Origin: Siphonodentalium dalli
Taxonomy: Eukaryota; Mollusca; Scaphopoda; Gadilida; Siphonodentaliidae
Direction: 5' to 3'
Assembly (NCBI GenBank): GCA_032622095.1
Contig: CP136068.1
Span: 52,508,443 to 52,572,442, forward strand
DNA length: 64,000 nucleotides
A program made the translations under genes and the position numbers. Under the pieces are notes generated by a model. That model worked only from the letters and a program-made list of their open reading frames with translations. It made no database searches and was not told where the DNA came from. Position 1 is the first letter of the stretch; every line of letters starts with the position of its first letter. Positions 52,710 to 63,725 of this stretch are shown here, one piece after another.

Positions 52710-53940
52710 TAGGGGTGGGAAGATACGCTAGTGCCACGATACGATACGTATCTCGATACACCGTTCGCAATACGAGTGCGTATCTAGATACATATATACA
52801 TACTACATAGATACACTCCAGACATTGTTACAGAATTTAATCAAATCAAACATGACAACTCAAACACAAGCTTATTAGGGCAAATAGCATTACTGTGCCT
52901 ACTTGCAACTGAAACAACTTTCAAACAAGTCAATAGTTATTATGAGTCTGATCTACTCTAAACAGTAAATACAAGATCGACTATTTATTGGTAAGTTAAT
53001 GGTAACGCAGGTTCTTTCTCAAAAAAATTAAAGTGTCAACATTTTCTGAGTTCAGCATTGAGCGCTGAGCATTTATAATATCGCCAGCAGTCGAAAACAC
53101 TCTTTATCCCATTTACTAGGGTAGCTAACAAACCGAAGTGCTGCCAAACTTTAGACTTGTATTTGTCTGCGGGTTTGGGTTTTATAATGAATTTTTCCTG
53201 CGATTGCTGAGGAATCTCAACTGCTGGCTCCGTAGACGCCATTACATTTACAAAGCTTATTTTAAAGAAACGGATGTTGAAACTCAAGAGTTCAAGGACG
53301 ATGACCACAAAATCGGGTAATCAAGACTTGCACAAAGAAAGTCCGTAATTGATCATGCTTGAAATCACTTGTTAATAAATCACAAAACGCGGAGCTGCCA
53401 ATGTAAGAGGAGTAACTCTAAATACAATGTACTAGATTCAGACCACTGGACTCGTAACTATACGAATTGAGTTCGAGTGACACGCGATTACGCGGTCAAA
53501 ATGAAGGGTACCGCGGAAAGTACCAGTATATTTAGAAGGCAGTTGTGCGTCAGCTGCGAGCGCACGTGACATGTGCTTCCGAAAACGAAACGGGAAGTTA
53601 TATATCAATTGTGCCATGTGGCGTAAATATGCACCGGCTCTAATCAAACACGCGATGCACGTGCAGCACGGACACATTATAGTACGTTTCATCACTTTCG
53701 CGCGAAGCTATATATGCACATGCGAAGTCTTGTTTTTACTTTGTTTTAGGACTGAAACTCTCGATATATCTTAATAGCCGATCAAGTGACTATGCTTTTC
53801 GAAGTTGTCGTACAGTAAACATTTATTATGAATTATACGTGTATCGCAATACGACGATATTTAAGGATTTGTATCGGTGCATGCATCGTATGTTACCGTA
53901 TCGCGATACACCGGTGCATCGGTGTATCTTCCCACCCCTA
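52710..53940 (-). mobile_element. hAT element 1 (1231 bp), 8-bp TSD
   Basis: Ends TAGGGGTGGGAAGATAC and GTATCTTCCCACCCCTA, flanked by TTATGCCC (52702-52709 and 53941-53948). Copy A at 50810-50820 shows the empty site with a single TTATGCCC. Subterminal GATACGATACG and ATCGCGATACACC repeats are present. A 90-codon frame lies on the minus strand. Confidence 0.9.
53036..53308 (-). pseudogene. hAT transposase N-terminal remnant (BED-finger-like), element 1
   Basis: The 90-codon frame contains KPADKYKSKVWQHFGLL, which resembles the start of a BED zinc finger (SKVW..F) found at the N-terminus of hAT transposases and ZBED proteins. It continues FDCWRYYKCSALNAELRKC, where the expected CxxC...HxxxH ligands are not properly laid out, and stops. 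No RNase H-like catalytic domain remains in the element, so it is a deletion derivative. The first codons include sequence upstream of the likely start MASTEPAVE. The translation is identical in element 2. Confidence 0.55.
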
Positions 53941-54887
53941 TTATGCCCCTTGGTTTGCACACACGAAACGCTCAATTTTACCCATTTTTTGACTCAAATT
54001 GGCCATTTTCAACCCAAAAACAGACCATGATAGAGCGAATGTCAGGAAATAAGATTCTTCCACCTGATAGAGCTATGTTAGAGCTGAGAAATATTTGAAA
54101 TAGAAAAAAAGTTATCGTATCAATTTGAAAAAAAAGTCTTGAGAGCCCAGATGACAGAATAAAATAAATAAACCTTCAAACCAGTAGTGGCACATTTAAC
54201 GCAGGCTACACTGGCTGTTATGCCCCCCAGATACTTATATTTCTATTTTTCAGACCCCCTACAACCCGTGAAATCGTGTACTGCTACCTAAATCGCCTGA
54301 TATGGAGAATAATTTCATTCAGTCATGCTTTCCCAAAAACGAAAACAATGTTCCGAACGAAGAAATACGCAATTCATCTCATGACCCAAACAGACACAAG
54401 CGACGACTTAATGAAGATACTGGGCATCAGCGATAAACTAAAGAGAGATTCAATAACTAATTTTTAGAAGAATCCACAGTCCTTGATAACCAATCACTTC
54501 CAATCCTGAATCCCAATTTTTGTAAATACTATTGTAACCACTTCCGGGTCAAATGTACTTTTGTTATTTCTAGCGCGAATTTGTTGATGTTTTCTTATCA
54601 TATTCTGTGTTTTTATTATATTATTCAATAAATAATCAGAACAAATATCATCTCGTCTGTTGTAAGTGATCAGCATAGTCACTGACTATTGATTTAGCAT
54701 GGGTTTTTCTGCGTGCACAAGGTTGAAAACAATTATTATCGGATCGAAATGAATTTGACTAGTTGGAATTTGTGGTCACCAAATTGTCGAAATGGTTATT
54801 AAGTCGAACACACGGATAACTCGAAGTAAACCAACGGTCCCTTGCGATTCGACTTAACGAAGTTTAACTGTACTATAGTAGGGTGTA

Positions 54888-56108
54888 TAGGGGTGGGAAG
54901 ATACACCGATGCACCGGTGTATCGCGATACGGTAACATACGATGCATGCACCGATACAAATCCTTAAATATCGTCGTATTGCGATACACGTATAATTCAT
55001 AATAAATGTTTACTGTACGAAAACTTCGAAAAGCATAGTCACTTGATCGGCTATTAAGATATATCGAGAGTTTCAGTCCTAAAACAAAGTAAAAACAAGA
55101 CTTCGCATGTGCATATATAGCTTCGCGCGAAAGTGATGAAACGTACTATAATGTGTCCGTGCTGCACGTGCATCGCGTGTTTGATTAGAGCCGGTGCATA
55201 TTTACGCCACATGGCACAATTGATATATAACTTCCCGTTTCATTTTCGGAAGCACATGTCACGTGCGCTCGCAGCTGACTTCTAAATATACTGGTACTTT
55301 CCGCGGTACCCTTCATTTTGACCGCGTAATCGCGTGTCACTCGAACTCAATTCGTATAGTTACGAGCCCAGTGGTCTGAATCTAGTACATTGTATTTAGA
55401 GTTACTCCTCTTTACATTGGCAGCTCCGCGTTTTGTGATTTATTAACAAGTGATTTCAAGCATGATCACTTACGGACTTTCTTTGTGCAAGTCTTGATTA
55501 CCCGATTTTGTGGTCATCGTCCTTGAACTCTTGAGTTTCAACATCCGTTTCTTTAAAATAAGCTTTGTAAATGTAATGGCGTCTACGGAGCCAGCAGTTG
55601 AGATTCCTCAGCAATCGCAGGAAAAATTCATTATAAAACCCAAACCCGCAGACAAATACAAGTCTAAAGTTTGGCAGCACTTCGGTTTGTTAGCTACCCT
55701 AGTAAATGGGATAAAGAGTGTTTTCGACTGCTGGCGATATTATAAATGCTCAGCGCTCAATGCTGAACTCAGAAAATGTTGACACTTTAATTTTTTTGAG
55801 AAAGAACCTGCGTTACCATTAACTTACCAATAAATAGTCGATCTTGTATTTACTGTTTAGAGTAGATCAGACTCATAATAACTATTGACTTGTTTGAAAG
55901 TTGTTTCAGTTGCAAGTAGGCACAGTAATGCTATTTGCCCTAATAAGCTTGTGTTTGAGTTGTCATGTTTGATTTGATTAAATTCTGAAACAATGTCTGG
56001 AGTGTATCTATGTAGTATGTATATATGTATCTAGATACGCACTCGTATCACGAACGGTGTATTGAGATACGTATCGTATCGTGGCACTAGCGTATCTTCC
56101 CACCCCTA
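54888..56108 (+). mobile_element. hAT element 2 (1221 bp), 8-bp TSD, inverted relative to element 1
   Basis: Ends TAGGGGTGGGAAGATAC and GTATCTTCCCACCCCTA, flanked by AGGGTGTA (54880-54887 and 56109-56116). It is nearly identical to element 1 in reverse, with a few substitutions and a roughly 10-bp length difference (for example near 55275). Confidence 0.9.
55510..55782 (+). pseudogene. hAT transposase N-terminal remnant (BED-finger-like), element 2
   Basis: Same 90-codon translation as at 53036-53308, on the opposite strand. It keeps MASTEPAVEIPQQSQEKF and YKSKVWQHFGLLATLVNGIK. Lack of any change between the two copies points to recent transposition rather than to function, since no catalytic part remains. 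Confidence 0.55.
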
Positions 56109-56240
56109 AGGGTGTATGATGTCTTTGCACATACTAGTAGGGTGTATGATGTCCTTGCACATACTAATAGGGTGTATTATGGCTTTGCACATACTAATAG
56201 AGTATATGACATCTTTGCACATATTAATAGTACAGTGTAT

Positions 56241-57063
56241 GCATGACGTCTTTGCAACAAACACAGTATAAAAGGTGATGTCACTATAGTTCTCATCAAA
56301 TGTAATACAATGACTGTGTCACTGCTATATAATAGGTCTACAACACTGAGTCTCAATGAATAAAGACCTGCACTTTGTTTATGAGAGTATTCAATGTAAG
56401 CTTAGGGTCAAGGACACCTCAGGTATTCGGAGTATTTTCAGAGTCGGAAAATAGAATAGTCCTTAATTCTCAGTAGGTCATATAAAACATCTAGACTCTG
56501 AATGAAAAGATGTTTGTGTTAATATGTAATTAATGCTTAGCACATTTAATCTTCGTATCATTGAGGCTGAATGAATGCACTAATTAGACAAGATGTTTTC
56601 TATGTAGGAAATTGTAATGTATTTACGTATACTCAGGAACACATATTCTATTGTACATCAATTTCTGGTGCAAGAATGTACGGAGTGGGTAAAATGAAGA
56701 ACATCTCACTTCACTGTGCAAAAAATGTCAATCAATGATCAAAATTGATGAAAAAAATAATTTAGGATTGGAATTTCATTCCAAAATCAGACACTCATTG
56801 CAACTTTTTATTTGAACTCTTTGTCCAATAACACCTTATGACCCAGCGACAGTGAGGAGAGATGAAAGTCCTAATTAGATGTCATGTGTGTATGTCGCAC
56901 ATTCGTATGTCGCACATTCTATTGGTCATCATTTTATGGGGCAAGTAGAATGATGCAAGGATAGTATAAGTGTCTGGAAACCTCAATCAGTTACAAATTT
57001 TGAAGATTCACTGTAAAGGTCGAATGAACTGCAACACACGTAATCTACCTGCTCGCCTGTAAA
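56241..57063. other. Region upstream of the SIK hinge exon, no feature seen
   Basis: AT-rich with a small GTATGTCGCACATTC duplication at about 56890-56920. No upstream SIK exon recognised. Confidence 0.5.
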
Positions 57064-57195
57064 GTATGTAAGAAACAATAGGTTGGGGAATCAAAGCATG
57101 ATAGAAACAATACGTCGGGGAATCAAAGTATATAAGAAACAATACGTCATGGAATCAAAGTATGCAAGACACAATACGTCGGGGAATCAAAGTGA
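57064..57195. repeat. About 37-bp tandem repeat, 3-4 units
   Basis: Units AAGAAACAATACGTCGGGGA plus ATCAAAGTATAT with small changes, directly before the retroelement fragment. Confidence 0.85.
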
Positions 57196-57210
57196 AAATT
57201 CCAAATTAGA

Positions 57211-57408
57211 ATGAAGGAGCACATATATAATATCAATAAAAAATATGATAATCCTGTATCTAACCACTACATTATAGCGGGACACAGCTGGAAAGATATG
57301 ACATTCCAAATTATCCAGATCCTAAATAGTGATTCAGATGATAAGGAGTATAGCACACATTTCCGTATTTATTTATCTACTTCAGATACTTACACCTTTT
57401 GGCCTTAA
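57211..57408 (+). pseudogene. Retroelement C-terminal fragment (GIY-YIG/Penelope-like)
   Basis: The frame reads EHIYNINKKYDNPVSNHYII then AGHSWKDMTFQIIQIL. The order R.EH..NI...K..NPV..H....GH...DM..QII is typical of the segment after the reverse transcriptase in Penelope-like elements, near a GIY-YIG-type endonuclease. The usual REK.WI..L.T..P.GLN continuation is missing or broken, and no reverse transcriptase is found upstream. This is a truncated relic. Assignment rests on a short motif only. Confidence 0.45.
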
Positions 57409-57680
57409 TAGTCTAGACTAGAGCACATTATCTGCCTTTGTCTTATCTATTTATATAATTGGTTGGAACTGATCAGATAGTAAGTTCAAGAAATTACCTA
57501 TGGAAACTAAATCTTCTTTATAGTGATATTCTTGTGTTGTCTGATCTATAAAGTATTGTGGGTATCCACAGAATTTCAACACTAAAACCTGAAAGCTGCT
57601 CCAGTGAGCTACTCACTAATAAATAATGGCGGTTTTATGATCAACTGTCTGCACTGAGAGGAGACGAACCTTCAGCACAT

Positions 57681-57945
57681 TAACCCTTCATTTAATTAAT
57701 GGATTCTTCCATGAGTTATAAAAGTATACATTGGAATGATCTATTCTTCAACTGGAGGGGTGTTCATGAAATATGAGCAGACAACAGCCAGAAGAATTGA
57801 TAATGCAAGTGCAGAAGGATTCCTATTCATTGGTGGAAAATGTTCAGATAATAAGTTCAGCAAACGGCCTATAGAACTTATTATCTGATAATTGCCTAAG
57901 GGAACTGCTTGTCAATGAGTATTTTGTAAAGAAAAGGTTAAAAAT
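57681..57945. mobile_element. piggyBac-like TTAA MITE (best copy, reverse orientation)
   Basis: TTAACCCTTCATTTAATTAA at the left and TTTTGTAAAGAAAAGGTTAA at the right. Centre: ATAATAAGTTCAGCAAACGG / CTATAGAACTTATTATCTG. Used here as family reference for 9650, 12655, 18480, 27766, 40745, 58570 and 59370. Confidence 0.75.
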
Positions 57946-58569
57946 ATCCTACGTCATTTGGGATGTGTTCAAAAACTGCCACAGGAATTTAGTATGAGCC
58001 ATGCAGTGTAGAAGCATGAAAACTACTCACAAACAGTAAAACATCAATGAATTTATGATCAACCCTATCCTATATGTCCTATGGACTAGATGCTAAACAA
58101 AAAATGCATAAATATAGAAATATGCGGGAGGGAAAAAAAAATGAAAATATCCCAGGTCAATCGAGAGGTGTTTAAAAACTTAGACAATGCGTTTATGGCA
58201 CAGTGCACTTTGTATAGAGACGAAATCGGATTACTCATATATTACCCCAATAAGATAGCACCAGGTAATAGAATTACCTGGGGTAGTTTAATTGTTTATA
58301 GCTGGTATAAATTCAGTTCGACTGAGAACGAAAATAGAATGAGACCCACATTAATCTATATATTAGGTACCTGTGTTAACGCTGGTGACTTGGGGCTATG
58401 CTAAAAATAGGACAGGCTGTCGTAAAAACTAAAACAGTTTTTCATATGATCTTTATTGGATGAAAACTGCATAAAGGAGATGGGAATGTAAGCCTTTGAA
58501 GTTTTGATGGGCCAGATCTGCTGATGCATAAGGAGTTGGATAATACTTACTACTATTTGAGAAATAAAG
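57946..58569. other. Unrecognised sequence
   Basis: A 104-codon plus frame (58090-58404) has no recognisable domain and no splice or promoter support. Noted but not called as a gene. Confidence 0.4.
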
Positions 58570-58680
58570 AGGGAGAACTTTATTAACCCTTTCTTAACTA
58601 AATACTCATCGATGAGTAGTTCCCTTAGAAAATGTTCAGAAAATAAGTTCAACAAATGGCCATAGACAGTGTTTATAGGT
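58570..58680. mobile_element. TTAA MITE fragment
   Basis: TTAACCCTTTCTTAACTAAA, TACTCATCGATGAGTAGTTC, ATAAGTTCAACAAATGGCCA; truncated after the centre. Confidence 0.65.
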
Positions 58681-59370
58681 TAGTAACACATTTCTTTATA
58701 GGAAAAAGAAGGCATCATAACGTGCAACAAGTAAAAAAAAAAAATATAAAATATGTCTTCTACACAATATCATAACAAGAAATGAACAAGATTACATAGA
58801 TAAAACATGTGTAACTGGTCGACCCTTTACCCCATCCATATTCTGAAAATCTTTGAAAAAATGATCAGAAATGTAATAAACATAGCAAGATAAATAAAAG
58901 AATCCAAACCCTGACACCCACAACTAATCTATAATTGGCTGATAACTCAGTATCGACATTAATTCTCAAAATCACATTACAGTGTCTCTGAGGACAGCTG
59001 TAATTTTTCAGCGCCACAGGTGAGACACCTGAGCAGGATCTTAGCTGACAAAAATATCAAATCTACTCGCCGCCGTTTACATATCAAATCTACTAGCTGC
59101 CGTTTAAATGTCATGAGTTCACAGGCTGAGTGCTCCAAGAAATAAAATTATTAATTTGTTGGAAAATTCAATAATTCAATACCCTACGTCTATAGATGTG
59201 CGTCTGCATTTGATGAGTCACGGGCAGTATACATATGTGCACTTTAAGGGATATATACCATTTGTTTCGGTGATGCATGACACTTTCATATTGAGTGCAA
59301 CCACAATTGATTGGACTGATTTACTAAAGGGCAACATAGTGTTCTCACATATTTTAATATCAGTAACCCT
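58681..59370. other. Unrecognised, with start of a local duplication
   Basis: 59248-59345 (ACCATTTGTTTCGGTGATGC, TTGAGTGCAACCACAA) recurs at 59470-59560. 59050-59105 has a small direct repeat (ATATCAAATCTACTMGC). Confidence 0.5.
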
Positions 59371-60270
59371 TCTTTACTAATATTCATTGACAAGTACATG
59401 TAGTTCCCTTTAATATAGGTATTGTTCAGATAATAATCGGCCATACAGAGAACTCATAATTTAAAGGATACATACCATTTGTTTCGGTGATGCATGACAC
59501 TTTCATATTGAGTGCAACCACAAATATTGGACTGATTTATTAAAGGGCAACATAGTGTTCGGATATATTTATAAATCATTAACCCTTCTTTACTAATATT
59601 CATTGACAAGTAATTCCCTTATACAGCAATGCCCTAAGTAATCGACCCCTTAAACACAGCAGAATTATGGTTAACTTTTCAGGATTTAGTCGGAAATATG
59701 GCTTGTTGCCATTCATCAGAAAGCTCTCCCCGAGAGCGTTCCGATGAATGGCAACAAGCCATATTTCCGACTAAATCCTGAAAAGTTACCCATAATTCTG
59801 CTGTGGTTAAGAAGTCGATTACTAATACTCATTGACAAGTAGTTCCCTTAATATAGGTATTGTTCAGATAATAAGCAGCCGTATAGTGAACTTATTATTT
59901 CACCAATGAATAAGAATGGAAATATGGCTTGTTGCCATTCATCAGAAAGCTCTCCCCGAGAGCGTTCCGATGAATGGCAACAAGCCATATTTCCGACTAA
60001 ATCCTGAAAAGTTACCCATAATTCTGCTGTGGTTAAGAAGTCGATTACTAATACTCATTGACAAGTAGTTCCCTTAATATAGGTATTGTTCAGATAATAA
60101 GCAGCCGTATAGTGAACTTATTATTTCACCAATGAATAAGAATGCTTTTGCAATTTGTATTATCAGTTCATCTGTCTGTCGTCTGCTTATATTTCCTGAA
60201 CATCCCTCCAGATGAAAAATAGATTTGCATTCTATAGACGGAGTGTATTGAAATATTGAATATTCCAACA
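59371..60270. repeat. Mosaic of TTAA MITE and TA MITE with a 220-bp tandem duplication
   Basis: A TTAA-family element is invaded by the TA-target foldback (59634-59821). Then about 220 bp (AAATATGGCTTGTTGCCATT through TGAATAAGAATG) is repeated: first from about 59695 to 59917, then 59919 to 60143. Both repeats keep the same junction AAGTCGATTACTAATACTCA, so the duplication followed the insertion and truncation. Confidence 0.7.
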
Positions 60271-60313
60271 AGTTATTAATTATTTCTTGGAGCACACAGC
60301 CCCTGAATTCATG

Positions 60314-60540
60314 CAAGCCTTGAAATAGTGTCTGTCATTTGCATAATGAAGTCCCCAGAGGGTGAATTTAGTGATGCTACCCCGCATAGCGGGCTAGCAT
60401 CACCAAATTCACCCTCTGAGAACCTCATTCTGCTCAGGTGTAAGCAGAATATATTGAGGTCCCCCAGAGGGTGAATTTGGTGATGCTAGCCCGCTATGCA
60501 GGGTAGCATCACTAAATTCACCATCTGGGGACAACACTGG
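60314..60540. mobile_element. Palindromic MITE (CAAGCCTTGAAATAG family), right end lost
   Basis: Same layout as 14051-14304 up to GGGGACAACACTGG, where the outer right arm is missing. Confidence 0.8.
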
Positions 60541-60623
60541 TAAATCATGGCAAAATAAAATATATTTCACACACCATTTATAAGCACATTTGAGGATTGA
60601 GCTTTTTTTGGCCTCAGAGCAAT

Positions 60624-60860
60624 CAAGTCTGCAAATAGTGTGTCTGTCGTTTGCAGAATGAAGTTCCCTAACAGTGGGCTAGTATCACCAAATTCACCCT
60701 CCAGGGACCTCATTCTTCTTAGGCCTGAAGGAGCAGAAGCAGAATGAGGTTCCCAGAGGGTGAATTTGGTGATGCTAAACTGCCATGTGAGATAGCGTCA
60801 CTAAATTCACCCTATGGGGACCTCATTCTGCAAATGACAGCCACACTATTTGCAGGCTTG
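60624..60860. mobile_element. Palindromic MITE, older copy
   Basis: CAAGTCTGCAAATAGTGTGT ... ACACTATTTGCAGGCTTG. The left inner arm has a deletion. Confidence 0.8.
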
Positions 60861-61740
60861 AGAACAATAAAAACAGTTCTGTTTCTGCTGATATTTAAGT
60901 TATTTCTTGCATTTCTATGAATCAAAATGGCACTATCTAACCCATTAGATCCCCCCTCTTGCTGAAGGGAAATAAGGCAGCTATTACTACAGCCCTCTAA
61001 AGGCTCTAATCACTCAACAACTCCCTGCTTAAATCTTTGAAATTACAAGTATTTAATCACGATGTGCACCTTTAATAATACTTGTTTTATTAATTCAAGA
61101 ATGTCTGAAATGTCAGTCCATAATCACACATATAATATGTATCAACTATATCGCTTTAACCCTGTCCTTTATTGAGAGCAATTAGGTAACTAAAGTATGT
61201 GGGCGGTAAATCGGGACAGGAACAAAGCCCAGCAATGTGTCAGTTTATAGAATGAGGAAACCAATCAAATTGCCGGTATATATTTTCACGAGGAATAGAG
61301 GTTTTAAAGGCAGAGAAGTGAGTCATGGCTCCATGACCATGTAAGATGCGATGAACTCGATAGATTTTTGTTCTTATCGGTGGGTAAATGTCAAAGTTAA
61401 ACGAATCAATACACCCAGTAACGATTGACCGATGCCTCTAATTAAGACTAATACATTGTAAGAACATCTTACAACTCTGCTGCATTTCATAGGTCGCCAT
61501 TTGTCGAGACCCCAATGAGGTTTTGTATCTGAGAAATTATGGCGGATGTTCCCTTAAATGGGATTGACGTACATTTACAGAATGTACGTATGCCTGGTGC
61601 TTACTTAACTTTTAAAGGTACACAGAGAGCTCAGAATGAGAATATTTTTAACAACATCATTTGCATTTGTAGGGTGGAGTAAAGCCCCAAAAGACACGAC
61701 TGGGATGCACTATCATGAAAGGTTTTCTCTTCTGTTGGTG
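60861..61740. other. No feature seen
   Basis: Unrecognised sequence; no SIK exon found. Confidence 0.5.
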
Positions 61741-62440
61741 ACACTGTGGCTCAACATGGAGAGGGAATAATGTCATACATTAGTCATTGGAGCGATATTA
61801 AGGAATGCGGAAAGTTTAAATATTTAAGTAATACCGGAGGTCAACATGATGAAAAGCAATATAAAGTTTGGGACCAATTGGATTTAGTGAAGCAAAGAGT
61901 AAAATCCAAGATGGCTGCCATCACCCATGTTTTTGACTGTTTAAATATAATAGGTCCCATGGAGAAGTGATCATAAACTTGGCTGTAAATTTAAAAAAAC
62001 ATTTCTCGAATGGATATATAAATATGGGCTCCAGGGTGTGCTGATGGATTCAAATGTGAAATCCATAAAAATTTGGAAACATTTTATGGCAAATTTAGTC
62101 ACGCAAAGAGTAAAATCCAACATGGCCACTGGAGGCCATGTTTTTCAACAAAATTTGATGGCCCCCATTTAGTGACCACCAGGAAGATCCATATGAAATT
62201 TGTTGACAATTGGAAGAGGGAATTACTCTGTAGTGTGTGCCAGGAAATTGTCATGAAAAGAGTAAATGCCAAGGAAGGCTGCTGGCGGCCATGTTTTTGA
62301 TCGAAAATCGCTCAAATTTCCATATGAAGATTGGTGATGATCAGATGAGAGATGTGACCTGTAGCATGTGTTGAAGAAAATTGTTGATGGACGCACGGCG
62401 GATGGACGTCAACTCATGACAATAGCTCAAACTAACTATT
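61741..62440. repeat. Second copy of the AAGATGGC composite repeat, short
   Basis: ACACTGTGGCTCAACATGGA leads into three to four diverged units (AAATCCAAGATGGCTGCCAT at about 61902, AAATCCAACATGGCCACTGG at about 62112, a third at about 62265), then GATGGACGCACGGCGGATGG and ATGACAATAGCTCAA. Compare 340-3235. Confidence 0.75.
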
Positions 62441-62530
62441 AAAGCAGAGTTAAAAATTGTCACTTTCTTTTTGGAATAGAAAAAGAAAAATATTCCACTG
62501 TCAAAGGGTTAATCATGCTGCTATCTAGAG

Positions 62531-62694
62531 TTATGCTCTAATTAATCGACTCCTTAACCACAGCAGAATTATGGGTAACTTTTCAGGATTTAGTCGGAAA
62601 TATGGCTTGTTGCCATTCATCGGAAAGCTCTCGGCCGAAAAGTTACCCATAATTCTGCTGTGGTTAAGGAGTCGATTATTTAGAGCATTACTGT
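62531..62694. mobile_element. TA-target foldback MITE, internally deleted
   Basis: GCTCTAATTAATCGACTCCT pairs with the right end AGGAGTCGATTATTTAGAGC. One inner arm is mostly deleted after GGAAAGCTCTCGGCCG. Confidence 0.75.
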
Positions 62695-63120
62695 AGCTAA
62701 GGTGTTAACCCATTATACTATACTAAATACTCATTGACAAGTACAGGTAGAAAATGTTCAGATAATCAATTGTTTGTTGATCTTATTATCTGAACATGTC
62801 CTGTCAATGTTACCAGCGGATAGCATTGACAGGTCAACTGCTAGCATTCGCGGTGATACCACTCGACTGCAGTCTAGTGGCAGTATGACCTTGGTCATAT
62901 CTGGCCTACAACCTTGTTACAGAGGTTGATTAATTAGAGCATAGCTGCAGCCTGGAAATTTCTAATTGCACACCACTGATAAATATCTCCACCCCTACCT
63001 TTTTTAAACAATACAACCAGACCACAGTCCTTTTTAGAAGTTCACAAAATTCCTTTTGCACATCCCTCTCTAAGGTTGGAATTTTACAACTGGTATTTCA
63101 AGCTCTCCAACTTATCGAAA
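62695..63120. other. TTAA MITE fragment, otherwise unrecognised
   Basis: 62705-62800 carries TACTCATTGACAAGTA and TTATTATCTGAACATG. No gene. Confidence 0.5.
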
Positions 63121-63125
63121 TTTTC

Positions 63126-63270
63126 AACCTGAAATCCCCCATAAAGTTAAAATTTGTGTCCAACCTGACATCCCCCATAAAGTTAAAATTTGTGTCCAAC
63201 CTGGCATCCCCCATAAAGTTAAAATTTGTGGCCAATCTGGCATCCCCCATAAAGTTAAAAAATGTGGCCA
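63126..63270. repeat. 36-bp tandem repeat, 4 units
   Basis: Units AACCTGACATCCCCCATAAA plus GTTAAAATTTGTGTCC. Confidence 0.9.
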
Positions 63271-63534
63271 TTTCCGATTTCAGTCCAACAGTTTAACCTG
63301 AAGAGGAAAATATGGACTCTTTGTCTAAAAACATACTGGTTGAAAAATTGAACAATGAGAACAATTCTAACCTATGTTTGGTGTGAAAATTTTGACACCA
63401 ACCCCATCTACACTCCCTCCACATTGCCCCAAACATTGTAATCATATACACCCACCCAATTTGAAACCCTAGGTTGCATGGTCCCTGGGTAGAAGAATAT
63501 ATTTAGTAAAGAAAGGAATATTAACCCTTTCAGT

Positions 63535-63721
63535 GCCAAGTCCGATTTTTGTATCAACCCATATTTCCTTGATCATTTTAAAATTTATTGATTATAATTA
63601 TGTGATACATTGATGGAAAGAGCTATTTCCATCAATGTATCACATTATTATAATCAATAAATTTGAAAAATGATCAAGGAAATATGGGTTGATACAAAAA
63701 TCAGACTTGGCACTGAAAGGG
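63535..63721. mobile_element. piggyBac-like TTAA foldback (CCCTTTCAGTGCCAAG ends)
   Basis: TTAA both sides (63531-63534, 63722-63725). The whole 187 bp folds on itself almost perfectly around GATGGAAAGAGCTATTTCCA. Ends relate it to 43056-43308. Confidence 0.9.
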
Positions 63722-63725
63722 TTAA

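Larger units (their letters stand above)
52524..54288. mobile_element. TTAA element copy B, split by a hAT element
   Basis: Left TTAA at 52520-52523; the right flank is TAAA, a decayed TTAA. Sequence follows copy A closely up to 52709 and resumes at 53941. It also lacks about 90 bp that copy A has near 51030-51150. Confidence 0.8.
50226..54870. mobile_element. Tigger/pogo-like DNA transposon, degenerate, with nested insertions
   Basis: Left end CAGTCAAACTTCGTTAAATC and right end GACTTAACGAAGTTTAACTG are inverted repeats flanked by TA (50224-50225, 54871-54872). Subterminal TCGAA motifs repeat (AAGTCGAAG, ACTCGAA). CAGT ends, TA target and this TIR pattern are typical of pogo/Tigger. A short plus frame near the right end (to 54467, MTQTDTSDDLMKILGISDKL) may be the transposase C-terminus but is not diagnostic. 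The interior is almost wholly later insertions and repeats. Confidence 0.75.
50120..56240. repeat. 30-bp minisatellite split by nested transposons
   Basis: Units near GCACATACTAGTAGGGTGTA plus TGATGTCTTT occur at 50120-50225, 54871-54887 and 56109-56240 (about eight diverged units). The intervening 6 kb is inserted DNA. Confidence 0.75.

Noticed and set aside
53571-54098. Open frames across the left part of hAT element 1 and its junction
   Set aside because: They cross the transposon boundary and have no domain; shadows of repeat DNA.
58090-58404. 104-codon open frame
   Set aside because: No domain or exon signal recognised; low-complexity start and AT-rich context.
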